A DNA stretch of 64,000 bases. It comes from Allium sativum (lineage: Eukaryota; Streptophyta; Magnoliopsida; Asparagales; Amaryllidaceae). Shown here in pieces: positions 45,029 to 57,100 of this stretch. Where the stretch lies: NCBI GenBank assembly GCA_030737875.1, contig CM060921.1, positions 404,652,192 to 404,716,191 of the forward strand. The letters run 5' to 3'. Both the position numbers and the translations under genes were made by a program. The notes beneath the pieces were generated by a model. The model made no database searches. It was not told the origin of the DNA and was given only the letters and a program-made list of their open reading frames with translations. Within the stretch, counting starts at the first letter, position 1. Each line of letters begins with the position of its first letter.

Positions 45029-46638
45029 TATAACATCTCGAATTTCCATACCCTTTGAGTTGACTAAATACCACATGCGTCCAACCCAAATTGCTCAAAA
45101 ATCTAGATCAATATGGGGTAAAAGGATAGAAGAAGAACAGAAATAACAACACAAAATCACACATCTCAACGGAACAAAATATAAGGTATATATATATGTA
45201 ATAACTTTTGGAATACAACATTTTAACTGTATATACATACCATTATCAGAGTACAACATTTGTTCATCACAGTAGAAATAATATATATATATATATAGCT
45301 ATCTAACACTGAAGCCTCCTACTCCAAGCTCCTCCAAGGATATCTATAAATACATGAACTACTTGACTTCCCATACAAAATTGGGCATCCAAGAGTTTAG
45401 GGTAAAGTAAAAGAAAATAAACTCTGGGTCAGTCATGGGACTGATGTGAGTAAACTTCAACCACTTGGTTTAACTTTTAAAAATTATTCTAAAAGAAAAG
45501 ATAATCGTAAGGCTAATCTGCTCATAAAAAGGGATAAATTTTACCTTGCGATAACCCAAAATAGTCTTTGTATCAAAACTATTCTGATATTATAATAGTG
45601 TCTAATCAAATAAATATCAATCTACCAAAACGCTTGTATCTCAAGCCCCACATACATAGTATATAATCAAAAACCGCAGGGCGCTTATTGGAGAATGGAT
45701 TTCCAACTATGACAAGGTATGGGACTACTTTCCTAGAGTGTATCTCTAGTGAGGAATAAACAGGGTTCAGCAAGAACATCTTGCAACCCAGTCACACATG
45801 ATTGACCACGCATTCAAACTTGAGTGTATCGAATGTATATCACCAATGGTTGTGATCGACAACCATTACCGAAAGCATACAGCAGCGACATAATAAGATG
45901 CAATTAAATTTTCTCTAGATCAGGTGATAATACATCCTAATGGGTATGACCTACATAGCCATCCTGCCTGCATGATTTTTTTTATTTCCCAATTGATGAG
46001 GCTTGAGGTCACGATTATCTTTTAGAACATCCCATTAACTTTGAATGCCACATCTTCAGATCTGTTAAATCACTAATTGACATCCACAAATATATCTAGG
46101 TGTTAAACTAAAAGAAGTTTCCTTCTTCACCACTAACCTTGGTATATTTGTAGGAATCAACGTACAAGATCATTTGTAAATACTTTGTCGGACAGTCATC
46201 TTTACAAGCTGTCCTGGGATCGGACAAACTAAGGTACCATCCCATCAATCCATCTTAGGCAGTTTCTACCTATGATTAATAGAATAATCCTTGCACTTTA
46301 CTCCATCTTTTATTATCTTTAATTAATCTGATTCACAATGCTTATGCCAATACAAAGTGGTTTTTAATAATCAATCTAACCTCCGCACTGACAATGAAGT
46401 ATTTAATTGACCAACACTTCGATAGTCAGTTATTTAACTATCGAAGAACAAACATTCATTCAAGGATCTTATTCCCAAAAGGAATACTATCAAACATCAC
46501 TGAGCCCTTTTAATTAATATTTCATTAATTAAATCATTTCCCCATATATAACTCAAATATCTTTATTGAGATATATTTTACGATATATGTAAAACATTTC
46601 CACATTTTTTATTTTCTATACTTAGAAAATATCTTCTA
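45029..46638 (-). repeat. Element F giant LTR, left portion
   Basis: Starts TATAACATCTCGAATTTCC. About 350 bp in it shows the AGAGTTTAGGGTAAAG...CAGTCATGGGACTG block that sits at the same distance in B (29670-29720). It is colinear with B's LTR further on but well diverged. It is interrupted by H at 46639. No primer site lies on its left, so it is either a solo LTR or the 3' LTR of an element continuing to the right. Confidence 0.7.
45845..45867. other. Perfect hairpin in F
   Basis: AATGGTTGT and ACAACCATT around a 5-base loop. It lies at about the place where B has the TCCACC/GGTGGA hairpin (30219-30237). Confidence 0.5.
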
Positions 46639-47985
46639 AGTCACACCCCACGGTTGTCAATGTCACTTACAAAGGGAATGCATTAAGTTTTGTGAAGTGT
46701 TATAGGTAAACATAAACAGGAATATTACAAGACAAATATAAAATGACAGAGTAATAAAAAAAATTATTTAATCATAAAACAACGTGGTTTGAAAATATCA
46801 CATGTCTGAAATATATAAAAACCATTACATCATTAAAACTATTGTCTTGTACTTTAAAACATCAGAGTACATAAAAGAAGAAAAAATCCCCAAAATAAAA
46901 CATAGCCATAGTAGCAAGGATAGGAGCTTGAGCCATGCATCTAAGAAGCTACAGCAAAATGAAAGCAGAGTCACGGTCAAGCCTAAGTATTCCCACCCTG
47001 AGAACCTGTGGGGGACGGAAGAAAGAAGAGGAAACAAAAAGGGTCAAACATAAAGTCTGGCGAGTCCAGTTACTTTTAGCAAGTAAATAAGTAAAAGTAG
47101 CATGGCAGGCATATAATGTGGATAAGAGAGAGATAACACTATATAAGGCAGGTATGACAAGGTGCACATGATAGAACGTATATGCTTCACTAAAGATTCT
47201 ATGATTCTCAGCACTAATACTAGTATCACCAGAATGAGATGATCCCAACAACTATAAAATGGTAGACTTAGGCATACGTCCATATGTATCCTAACCACTA
47301 CTCTAATCGATCGACTCCCTACTCTACGTAGATACTCTGTGCCGTCCCCACCATAGGATGTATCATGTCCTATAGTGGCAACCCTCTACTTATATGCACA
47401 GCCATATCTACAGGTGTCACGGTCGTCTTAGCTCCCTCTACCTAGGCCATGCACGCACATGTCCCCGGTCTGTTTGTGCCACCTACACTGTCCTCGATGT
47501 TTGGATCTCTTACATTCAGCTCAGTAAGCATGCCCCAACTCCGACCTAGTTTAGAGTACTGGTTTGATACCTATTATGGGTTACTGACTGAAATGGGTCC
47601 CACACAATTTGATACAAGCTCTCCCCCTCGTCTTGTATCCCTACCATGATTTTCATCGGTTATGTATACCACTAGGTGTCTATAATTACACAACCCTATC
47701 ATTTCTACAAGTTATGCTTACCCTAAAAAGGTGTCTTTAATTACATAACTCTAAAATTTCCAGTGGTTATGTATACCACTAAGTGTCTTTAATTACATAA
47801 CCTTATCGGGTTAAGTTTGTGGGACTATATGTAAATATTACCCAACCCCCTCAGATTTACTTAACCCATCCACTGTTCAACCAAATTTACTTAACCCTAA
47901 CGTAATTTTATATTCATACAATCCCTATGGATTCAACTAGGTTAAGTATTCAAGGTTTATCCTATATTTCATTTATGGTTATGGT

Positions 47986-48212
47986 GTGCTAGACCTCCCA
48001 CATTAAGCCTACCATTTGTGGATGTTGTACATGCTGGGTGGGTCCGGGAAGACTTATTCCACAAATTGGTCATAACCTCGTGTCTTAGCACGTCTCGTAT
48101 TTATGCACCTAGAGCTCCCATATTAGATTCACCACTTGTGGTCGTTGGATATGTCGGGCAGGTCCGAGCAGACTTCCACCACAAGTGTAATCTAACCTCG
48201 TGTCTAGGCGCA
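47986..48212 (-). other. Tandem structured RNA modules, H 3' LTR
   Basis: Copy 1 (47986-48091): arms GTGCTAGAC/GTCTTAGCAC and TTTGTGGA/TCCACAAA. Copy 2 (48104-48212): TGCACCTAGA/TCTAGGCGCA, TTAGATT/AATCTAA and CACTTGTGG/CCACAAGTG. The cores carry GGGTGGGTCCGGG or GGGCAGGTCCGAG. Outer arms are longer than in C and D. Confidence 0.65.
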
Positions 48213-49196
48213 ATTACAGTTTTCAATTACTGTAATCCTAGGCATTTCATTATTAGCCAGTTTTCACGTATGTCATTATAGGTTATAGGTTTCATTCCAC
48301 TTTTTCCGCAATTATGTTCATAGTGAATTATATGTCCAAAGTCTTATACATACACATTATTCAAATTATGCCAATTTCACCTTTTTACCAACTATGCTCA
48401 AATTCCCAATTTACAAGATATGCCCAATTTCAATGTTTTTCCCCCTCATTCCAAAACTAACGTAATTGTATAATTTAGCGGCATGCCTAGGCTCAAAAAT
48501 AGCCTGGCTATATAAAATAAAAGGGAAAGGGTGAAGATAAGGTTACAGAGATAATTATTCTAACAGAACCGACATAAGCATATGATGGCATAATTATAAG
48601 GTGGACATATAAGCATAAATCGGTGAACTTGTGATAATAAAACAGGTTCTAACATATTAGGGATGTCATAATAGACATGATTAGATCTAAATAATATTTT
48701 AGATGTCCAACTAATGCCAGATCTAAATTGACAAAAACATGATAATCATAAGATGATCCGAATAACAAATTAGATCCATAATTAAAAGTAGATATGACAT
48801 GAAAAGGGTTGAGATCCAGGTCATAGTCAATTCAAAATGTCATAAATTCGCAAATTACAGTAGATCTGATATGATTCAGTCACAGGCATTAATCCAAATT
48901 ACAATATCATGGATTCACAAATTACAATAAATCTGATATGATTCAGTCACAGGCATAAATCCAAATTACAGTCATATCACACCTTACTTTTAATTATTTA
49001 AATCTAAAGGCAATTGAAACTCACAGCGTTTAGATCTAGAAAAATAGAAGGAGAAAAATAGTTGATGAATCTCATATCTATGCTTGAATCTTTAAACTTT
49101 GATTGCAGAAGAAGAAAGAGATTTGATTCAGTCTAGGCACCGACAACATTTAGGCCTCCATTGATTTTTAGTAAAGAAAACAAGAGAAATGAGCCT

Positions 49197-49206
49197 GTAT
49201 TTATAG
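49197..49206 (-). promoter_or_regulatory. TATA box in H 3' LTR
   Basis: Minus strand CTATAAATAC, about 430 bp from the U3 end, as in C. Confidence 0.6.
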
Positions 49207-49638
49207 CTGTCAGCCTCCAAACCGACTTAGCCACGTCAGCCCTAGGGGGGTTGACCTAACCCTTAAGGGGTCGACCCTGGTGTCAACACCCCCCCCCCCC
49301 GAGGGGTCGGCACCCCTCTTAAGGGGTCGACTCCCCTAGGCGAGAATTTTTCCGCTCACCCCGAAAACTGGAATTTGAACGATTTTGAACTTTCTGGACC
49401 TGATTTTGAATTCTTGGACCCTATATATATATGTATATATATACAATTATTATCTTGCACGTATATAAACTTCAAACCCTCATAACTTCTTCATACGTTG
49501 TCCATTTTACGCAAACCAAATTTCTTTCTTGACCAGAATTTCCAGACGGGCGCAATCCGTTTTCTTTAATTCTGAGTATTAAATTAATTATTATTTAATT
49601 TATCCTCTTTTAGTGTTATTAAAATACAGGGTGTTACA

Positions 49639-49660
49639 TTCTCCCCTACTCAAATGATTT
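49639..49660 (-). other. Polypurine tract of element H
   Basis: Minus strand GAGTAGGGGAGAA next to the 3' LTR, in the same context as 11222-11241. Confidence 0.7.
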
Positions 49661-50259
49661 CGTCCCCAAAATCTTCAAGTTAAGTAAAATGCATATCCTA
49701 CCATCGATCCCCCATCTCATCCATCAATCACTAGCATCCATTGTCCTTAAAGACTTCTAATGCTTATATGAACATATGCAAAGGTGTGTGTGTATATGTC
49801 CCAACACTAACGCGAAGATCAGGCGGTCTACTAATTCAGTTGACCTCCATAATGACCTCATTAATGTAATGTATGTTAGTGCCATGAATCCAACATGTAT
49901 ACAACAATCCTATTATTACATGTAAGTTCTACATGTGTGCACAATCATCCGTCCAAATGAAACATCCATATGATGATACATCCATTTTCATCCATTAAAA
50001 GAGAAGAAAATGCACACACATCCATATGCAATATGAGAGTGATTGAGCCGATCTAGTGCCTAATGTGTGTGTATGCATCCACGAGCAACCATTAGCAAAC
50101 ACTTGTATCCACTTACATCCACCAAACATAACATGTCTCAAACAGATGTTTACATCCATAGGATTCCCACCTAAAGGTCGAAGAATTGATCGATAAGACA
50201 TACTTAAATGATAGAAACAAGCATAAATAAAAGCTTTAGAAAAGGAGTTAAGAACATAC

Positions 50260-50443
50260 CCTCGAAAAGGAAAGGGTATGAAGCACGAATCTTGTCTTCG
50301 GTCCCCTAAGTTGCATCCTACGGATTATCTCTCCACTGAACTTTCACCAACTTGACTTCTCTATTGCGTAGCTTCTTAACTTCTGATCCAAGAATACGGG
50401 AAGGAACTCGTCAGACTGTTGCCTCCCGTTCCAAATCTACTTC
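50260..50443 (-). pseudogene. Element H chromodomain remnant
   Basis: The minus strand reads ILGSEVKKLRNREVKLVKVQ then WRDNP, stop, DAT, stop, GTEDKI and YPFLFEG. It is very close to C's domain. The stops fit C-to-T changes (CAG to TAG) or TGG to TAG. Confidence 0.75.
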
Positions 50444-51352
50444 TTACAATACACTCGGCTCCATAACTTCTGCGGTATCATGTAAGCACTTTCGCAAGTG
50501 AGAAACATGGAAAACATCATGAACGCCAGATAATATCTCTGGCATCTTTACTCTATACGCCATTTGGCTAATCCTTTCTGTTATGGGAAAATGCCCTACG
50601 AATCTTGGTGCCAACTTCCCTATAGATTCGAAGCGAACCACATTCCTCAAAGGTGACACTTTAATGAAAACCATATCTTCTACTTCAAATTCAATGTCAG
50701 TCCTTCTCTTGTCTGCATAGGATTTCTACCTATCTTGAGTGGTCTTCATTCATCGTCTAATAAGATTAATCTTTTTGGATGTTTCTCTAACCATATCTGG
50801 TCCAAGTAATAGTCTTTCTGTAGATTCCCACCAACAAGTAGGTGATCTACAAGATCGTCCGTACAATGCTTCGAAGGGTGTCATGCCAATGATAGCTTGA
50901 TAACTGTTGTTGTTGGCAAACTCTACTAAAGGAAGATGCTCTTCCCAAGTCCCTCCGAAGTCTAGGATACATAGCCTCAAAAGATCTTCTAGAACTCTAT
51001 CCGCCATCTTTGTCTACGTATCAGTCTGAGGATGATAAGCGGTGCTCAAACGTAACTGTGTACCTAATGCTTCTTGCAAACTCCACCAAAACTCACCAGT
51101 GAAGATGGGGTCACGATCGCTTACGATGCTGGAAGGTACTCCATGAAGACTAATAATCTCACGAACATAAATCACTGCCAACCATGTTGCCATCCTCTTA
51201 CTCTTAACTGGAATAAAATGAGCGCTCTTAGTAAGTATATCTACAACCATCCAAATACTGGTTTTGCCTTTCTTTGATCTAGGCAAACCATCTATGAAGT
51301 TCATAGAGACGCTCTCCCACTTCCATTGTGGAACCTCCAAAGGATGAAGTAA
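50444..51352 (-). pseudogene. Element H integrase core and C-terminus
   Basis: Pieces at 51014-51340 ([18 protein letters not shown] and [22 protein letters not shown]), 50750-51007 (VLEDLLRLCILDFGGTWEEH) and 50444-50674 (KLAPRFVGHFPITERI and VHDVFHVSHLRKCL). The first catalytic Asp of the core has become Asn (SMNFID where C has SMDFVD). Frames are broken near 51010 and 50700-50740. Confidence 0.85.
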
Positions 51353-51649
51353 ACCATCGGGCTTCTTTTGCTTAGGTTTGACTTACTGACAAACTAAACG
51401 TTGAGAGACAAACTATACCACATCTTTCTTCATCCCAGCCCAAAAGAAAATCCTCTTCATGTCCCTATACATCTTACCACCGCATGGATGAATAGTCATC
51501 TTAGAATGATGGGCTTCCTCTAAGACTGCCTTTAACAGACTTCCAGTTTGAGGAACATAAAGCCTTCCATCTCGTCGCAACCAGCCTTTATCGTCAATGG
51601 AATACCTATTGAGGTGACTAGAAGTCTCCCCTTTACTGAGCCTATCCAA
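51353..51649 (-). pseudogene. Element H integrase zinc-binding domain
   Basis: [20 protein letters not shown] followed by IFFWAGMKKDVV, then a stop. The Cys pair region beyond reads with stops. The insertion point of D in C corresponds to GGKMYRDM here. Confidence 0.8.
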
Positions 51650-51779
51650 GATTTCTGAAATTTGTGGACATCTCGCTATGAAGTTCCTATCTAATCCATA
51701 AGAGTAGGTCGTATCTCTAGCGATGCAAACAAACCAGGCAAAAGCTTGGTGGAGGGTCTAAAGTCAAAGGTCGACATGA

Positions 51780-52200
51780 ACTCCAAGCTTTTTCTTTCCA
51801 CAAACAGAGCACTAAAGGCCATCCTCTGCCTACTCAAAGCATCTACCACCACATTACCGTTGCCAGGGGTATAGCAATCTCGAAATCATAAGAAGTTAGG
51901 AACTCCATTCGCCCTTGTTGCCTTAAATTAAGATATTTCTTTGAGAACAAATACTTAAGAGATTTATGATTGGTGTACAACTCGAATCACTCTCCAAGCA
52001 AATAATGAAGCCACATCTTAAGTGCAACTACTATGGTAGCAAGCTCTAAATCATGGGTTGGGTAGTTCTTCTCATGGACTCTTAGTTGTGTACTTCCATA
52101 ACATACTACCCTTCCTTCTTGCATCAGAACCACACCAAGCCCAGTACTACATGCATCGGTGTAAACTCTAAATACTTTATTCCCATCGGGTAAGGTCAAG
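51780..52200 (-). pseudogene. Element H RNase H remnant
   Basis: [20 protein letters not shown] (Asp) and [20 protein letters not shown] (Glu) are present. The third motif region at 51950-51985 and GNVVVDALSR-like tail near 51840-51870 are broken by frame changes. Confidence 0.75.
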
Positions 52201-52940
52201 ACTGGGGCTATTGTCAGAGCCTTCTTCAGTCGCTAGAAAGCAACATCACAATCTATATCCCATGAAAATGCTAAATTCTTCTTCGTCAGCCTGGTGAGTG
52301 TGGCTAATATCTTTGTGAAGTCCTTAATGAACTTTCTATAACAGCCTGCTAACCCCAAAAAGCTTCTCACCTCCGTTGCATTCTTTGGAATCTGCCAGTC
52401 TTGAACTGCAACCACCCTTACAGGATCTACTGGTATCCCTTCTTCAAAAACCACATGCCCTAGGAATCTCAACTCCTTTCTCCAAAAATGGCATTTGGAG
52501 AAATTAGCCTTAAGCTGATGCTCACTAAGAGTTTTCAAAACTTCCCTCAAATTTTGGGCATGCTCTTCCTCACTCTTTGAGAAGATCAAGATATCATCAA
52601 CAAAGACCACGATGAATTTATTTAGAAACTACCGAAACACCCTACTCATCATATCAACAAATAGGCGGGTGCATTCGTCAACCCAAAAGGCATAACTAGC
52701 CATTCAAAGAAACCATCTAGAGTCCTAAAAGCGGTCTTATCTATACTGTCCTCAGCCACCCTCAACTGATGAAACCCCATGGCCAGGTCTAACTGAGAAA
52801 ATACCAAGACACCAACAAGTTGGTCGAACAAGTCATCTATCCTTGGAAGTGGGTGCCTGTTCTTCTTGGCGAGCTTATTCAACGCTCTATAGTCCACACA
52901 CAAGTGAAGCGAACCATCCGCCTTTGTTGCGAATACCACT
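52201..52940 (-). pseudogene. Element H reverse transcriptase remnant
   Basis: [35 protein letters not shown] and [12 protein letters not shown] (52649-52939), then a frame break. [17 protein letters not shown] (active-site DD) through ELRFLGHVVFEEG and [19 protein letters not shown] follow (52233-52610). Motif order and DD are retained. Confidence 0.85.
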
Positions 52941-53640
52941 GGAGCACCCCTTTTAGATATGCTTTGCCTGATAACCCTTTTTCAAGTAGCTCCCATAATT
53001 GCTTGCTAAGCTCCCTCCTTTCTCTTGGAGCCATGTGGCACATAGGTAATGCAATCGGCTTTGCATTATCTACCAAATATATGCAAAAATCTATCTCGCG
53101 CCTTAGGGGTAAGCTCTGTACCTCATCAAAAACATCAGAATAATCTCGGACTACTGGAACAGACTGCAAATCGTCGATAGATGCATCAAGAGACTCTAGG
53201 AAACTAAGCATAAAAGATCCTTGTGGGTCATAAGAAATCCCGAGGGTCCTCCCATGACAAGTCAGAAGCCTAACAACCCTCCTCTCACAATCCAGAATGA
53301 CACCATGCATGGTTAGCCAATTCATCCCTAGAATCAACCTATCGCCCATGAAACCGAACAGATATACGTCGCATTCAAACTCGACGCCTAAGATAGATAT
53401 TATCAAACCTCGACAAATCATATACAAATGAGTCGAACCACCAATAGGGTTTGAGATAACAACGGGATCCACTACCATACTAGTATTTAAGTGCAGAGAT
53501 TCAACCACATAATTAGATATAAATGAATGTGAAGCGCCATAATCAAAAAGAGTTCTAGTAGGATGACTGGAAAGAGAAATCAAACCTTCCACGGAAATTT
53601 TCCTACCTCTATCCGGAGCACTAATTGCGACAGCATGCAC
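52879..53640 (-). pseudogene. Element H protease
   Basis: A 253-codon open frame. [20 protein letters not shown] replaces the expected DSGA with DYGA, so the catalytic triad Ser is lost. LILGMNWLTMHGVILDC and VVRLLTCHGRTLG follow, then the SLPLRREIDFCIYLVDNAKP linker to RT. Confidence 0.8.
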
Positions 53641-53845
53641 CTGCCCTCCAGAAGCTCCTGCCCTTTGACCTTGTCCCTACGGTCCCTGTTTATTCGGGAA
53701 CTCCCTAGAAAAGTGTCCAATCTCTCTACAATTGAAGCAAGTATTATTCCTTCTTTTACAGTCTTTGACCAAGTAACTCTCGTCCACAACTGTGACATTT
53801 CCTCTTATCCTTAGCCTTGTCGTTCTTTCCGCCTTTCTTCTGTTG
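53641..53845 (-). pseudogene. Element H zinc-knuckle region
   Basis: CHSCGRELLG and then CFNCREIGHFSREF. The second knuckle again lacks its last Cys (Phe), as in A and C. A Gln-rich linker (GQGQRAGASGGQ) precedes protease. Confidence 0.7.
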
Positions 53846-54583
53846 TTAATGCTGCTGCCCTTTCTTAGGCCATACCTTCTTGTTTTGTGTTGTTTCCCCA
53901 GCTTTTACTTCCCTCTTTTCTCCCATGTCTTCCACATGCATCAGGGCCATATCAACAAGCCTTTCAAAAGTCGCTCCCATTGGGATGTGGGACATATCTA
54001 ACCCATGAAGGGGTTCATTCAGCCCTTTAGCAAACCACAAAGCTTTCTTATGCGGAGTATCAACCAATTCCAATCCAAATCTTGCTAGTTGGTTGAATTT
54101 GTTCACATATTCTTTAACAGTCATTTTTCCTTACTTGAGCACCAAAAACCTCTCCATTTGCATGCTTTTCTTAGCTTGAGAGAGAAACTTCATTTCAAAC
54201 CTCATCCTAAAATCATCCCATGTCTCTACTGGATGTCCAGCTTAGGTAAGTTCCCACCAAAACAAAGCTTCATCTTTCAGTAGCCAGGCACCAAACTGAA
54301 TCTCCCATCGATCTTCCACCTCAAAGATTACGAACAAGTCCTCGGTCTCCTTGAGCCAATTCCTTGCCTCTACGAATGTTTCGGTTCCATGGAATGGCTT
54401 CCCTTCTATGTCATAGAAATCTTTGCAGATATTCGCAAAATTATCTGCTCTTGGAGGAGGAACGACGGGTGTAGCTGGGGAAGGAACGTTTCTTTGTCCT
54501 TCGGCAGGTGCCATAGCCTCTAGATACCTACGGAACCAGCCAAGTATCGTAACACCCTCTGGAATGTTAGGTTCCCTAGACAT
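53846..54583 (-). pseudogene. Element H gag remnant
   Basis: The start MSREPNIPEG at 54583 matches C's gag start; the upstream in-frame Met at 54613 is not conserved. Core pieces: AWLLKDEALFWWELT (stop) and VKEYVNKFNQLARFGLELVD (54060-54120). The middle part (54125-54240) is broken by stops. Confidence 0.82.
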
Positions 54584-54746
54584 GTTGAAACTAAAAGGAA
54601 AGAGATTAGACAAAGGATTGAAAGATTGTACATATGGCTTTGGGGAATATGTTTTTCAAAACAAACTTTTCCTTTTGAAAATGCTTTCTTTTAAAACCTT
54701 TTTGAAAATTATTTTCAAATTTTTTTATCTAATCTGGTAACCTTCA

Positions 54747-54758
54747 GATCTGATACCA
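54747..54758 (-). other. Primer binding site of element H
   Basis: Minus strand TGGTATCAGATC, two bases from the LTR; ten of twelve match initiator-Met tRNA. Confidence 0.75.
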
Positions 54759-55497
54759 AGTGTGACACTCCACGTCCGTTAATGTCAGTCACAAAGGGAA
54801 TGCATTAAGTTTCGTGAAGCATTATAGGTAAACAGAAACAGAAATATTACAAGACAAATATAAAATAGCAGCGGAATAAAAAAACTTTATTTAATCATAA
54901 AGCAATGTGGTTTGAAAATATCACATGTCTGAAATACAGAAAAACCATTACATCATTAAAACTACTGTCTTGTACTTTAAAACATCATAGTACATAAAAG
55001 AAGAAAAATTCCCCAAAATAAAACATAGCCATAGTAGCAAGGATAGGAGTTTGAGACATACATCTAAGAAGCTCCAGCAAAATGAAAGCATAATCACAGT
55101 CAAGCCTGAGTATTCCCACCCTGAGAACCTGGGGGGAAACGAAAGAAAGAAGAGGAAACAAAAAAGGGTCAGACATAAAGTCTGGCAAGTCCAGTTACTT
55201 TTAGCAAGTAAATAAGTAAAAGCAGCATGACAGGGATATAAAGTGGATAAGAGAGAGATAACACTATATAAGGCAGTTATGACAAGGTGCACATGATAGA
55301 ACGTATTGCTTTACTAAAGGTCCTATGATTCTCTAAACTAATACTAGCATCACAGGAATGAGATGATCCCAACAACTATAAAATGGTAGACTTAGGCATA
55401 CACCCATATGTATCCTAACCAGTACCCTAATCGATCGGCTCCCTACTCCACGTAGATACTCTGTGTTGGCCCCACTGTAGGATGTATCATGTCCTAT

Positions 55498-56255
55498 CAC
55501 TATTTCAAATCTCGCAAATATCGCCCGAGATCTCCTCTGAGATCTCGTTTTGGGCTCCTTCTGAAACAAAACAATAAATATCACTCTAAATCTCCTTTCG
55601 AATATATCACCCGAGATATTGCAATATCGAACGATATACCGACCGAGATGAAATACGAGAATATTGTCCGAGATCTTAGTTTTTTTGGTTAAAATTTAAA
55701 TTTGTGCCTGAACTAGAACTATAATTGAAAAATTCAAATCTAGCCAAATCAGTCTTTTGTTATTTTGCATTTTGCATGTTAAATGACTATGTTGTATGTC
55801 CGTATATGTTTTATAATGCTTATGATTTTCATATTCGTCTTTTTACATACATGTTACTTATGAAATTATGTATTTTATGGTCTATTTATGCTGAATTTTT
55901 TAATGTTTTGGATCATTTTAAATTTTCCTTTCTAACCATATTCATGTTTTAAGCATATTACGATTTAAAGTATGAATAATCTTTCGCAAAATAAAGAATA
56001 ATAAAGTTATTTTGCATTTTAAGTTTAAGTTACTATGTATTTGGTAGCATTCATTAAAATCATTTTGTTAGAATATAATTTTTAACATATCATGTACCCC
56101 GATATTGTTCCGATATGAACTTTCAGACCCGAGATGAAAATCCGATACAAACTCTCGAGTTAGACTCATCTCGTCTGAGATCTCCCCCAAAACGAGACCG
56201 AGTCTATAAAATCCCTTAAACGAAACGCGACCGATATCCGAGATTTAAAATCTTG
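55498..56255. mobile_element. Non-autonomous hAT-like transposon
   Basis: Inserted in H's 5' LTR with an 8-bp duplication TGTCCTAT (55490-55497 and 56256-56263); the 3' LTR shows the empty site near 47369. Termini run CA...TG with imperfect inverted repeats: CACTATTTCAAATCTCG against CAAGATTTTAAATCTCG, 14 of 17 identical. Both ends are packed with GAGAT/ATCTC words in either orientation, a pattern seen at subterminal transposase-binding regions of hAT elements. The AT-rich middle encodes nothing recognisable. Confidence 0.85.
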
Positions 56256-56872
56256 TGTCCTATAGTGGAAACCCTCCGCTTATATGCATAGCCATATCTA
56301 CAGGTGTCACGGTCGTCTTAGCCGCCTCTATCCGGCCCATGCATACACATGTCCTCGGTCGATTTTCGCCGCCCACGCCATCCTCCTCGTTTGGATCTCT
56401 TACATTCAGCCCAGTAAGCGTGCCCCAACTCCGACCTAGTTCGGAGTACTCGTTTGATACCTATTAAGGGTTACTGACTAAAATAGGTCCTACACAATTT
56501 GATACAAGCTCTCCCCTTGTCTTATATCACCACTAGGATTTCCATCGGTTATGTATACCACTATGTGTCTTTAATTACACAACCCCATCATTTCTACAAG
56601 TTATGCTTACCCTAAAAAGTTGTCTTTAATTATATAACTCTAATATTTCCATCGGTTGTGTATACCACTAGGTGTCTTTAATTACATAACCTTATCGGGT
56701 TAACTTTGTGGGCCTATATGTAAATATTACCCACTCCCTCATATTTACTTAACCCACTCACTGTTCAACCAAATTTACTTAACCCTAACTTAAGTCTATA
56801 TTCATACAATCCCTATGGATTCAACTAGGTTAAGTATTCAAGGTTTATCCCATATTTCATTTATGGTTATTG

Positions 56873-57100
56873 TATGCTTAACCTCCCACATTAAGCCTAC
56901 CATTTGTGGATGTTGGAGATGTCGGGCGGGTCCGGGCAGACTTATTCCACAAATTGGGCTTAGCCTCATGTCTTAGCAGGTCTCATATTTATGCACCTAG
57001 ACCTCCCACATTAGATTCACCACTCATGGTTGCGGGATATGTCGGGAGGGCCCGGGCAGACTTCCACCACAAGTGTAGTCTAACCTTGTGTCCAGGTGCA
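56873..57100 (-). other. Tandem structured RNA modules, H 5' LTR
   Basis: Copies at 56873-56979 and 56992-57100. Copy 1 arms: TTAAGCC/GGGCTTA and TTTGTGGA/TCCACAAA. Copy 2: TGCACCTAGAC/GTCCAGGTGCA and TTAGATT/AGTCTAA; its inner arm is partly eroded (CACTCATGG/CCACAAGTG). Confidence 0.6.

Larger units (their letters stand above)
46639..49638 (-). repeat. Element H 3' LTR
   Basis: A 3.0-kb LTR colinear with 54761-58534 minus the inserted transposon. It ends CAGGGTGTTACA next to the polypurine tract. U3 holds GTCGAC-type words and a C12 run (49289-49300). Confidence 0.88.

Noticed and set aside
46825..47298. Hydrophobic minus-strand frames mirrored at 54948-55584
   Set aside because: H LTR sequence in duplicate; frames overlap each other in different phases and have no domain. 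Hydrophobicity follows from T-rich DNA.
55489..55952. Two small frames inside the hAT-like element
   Set aside because: Too short, no transposase motif, and the first starts in the target duplication.
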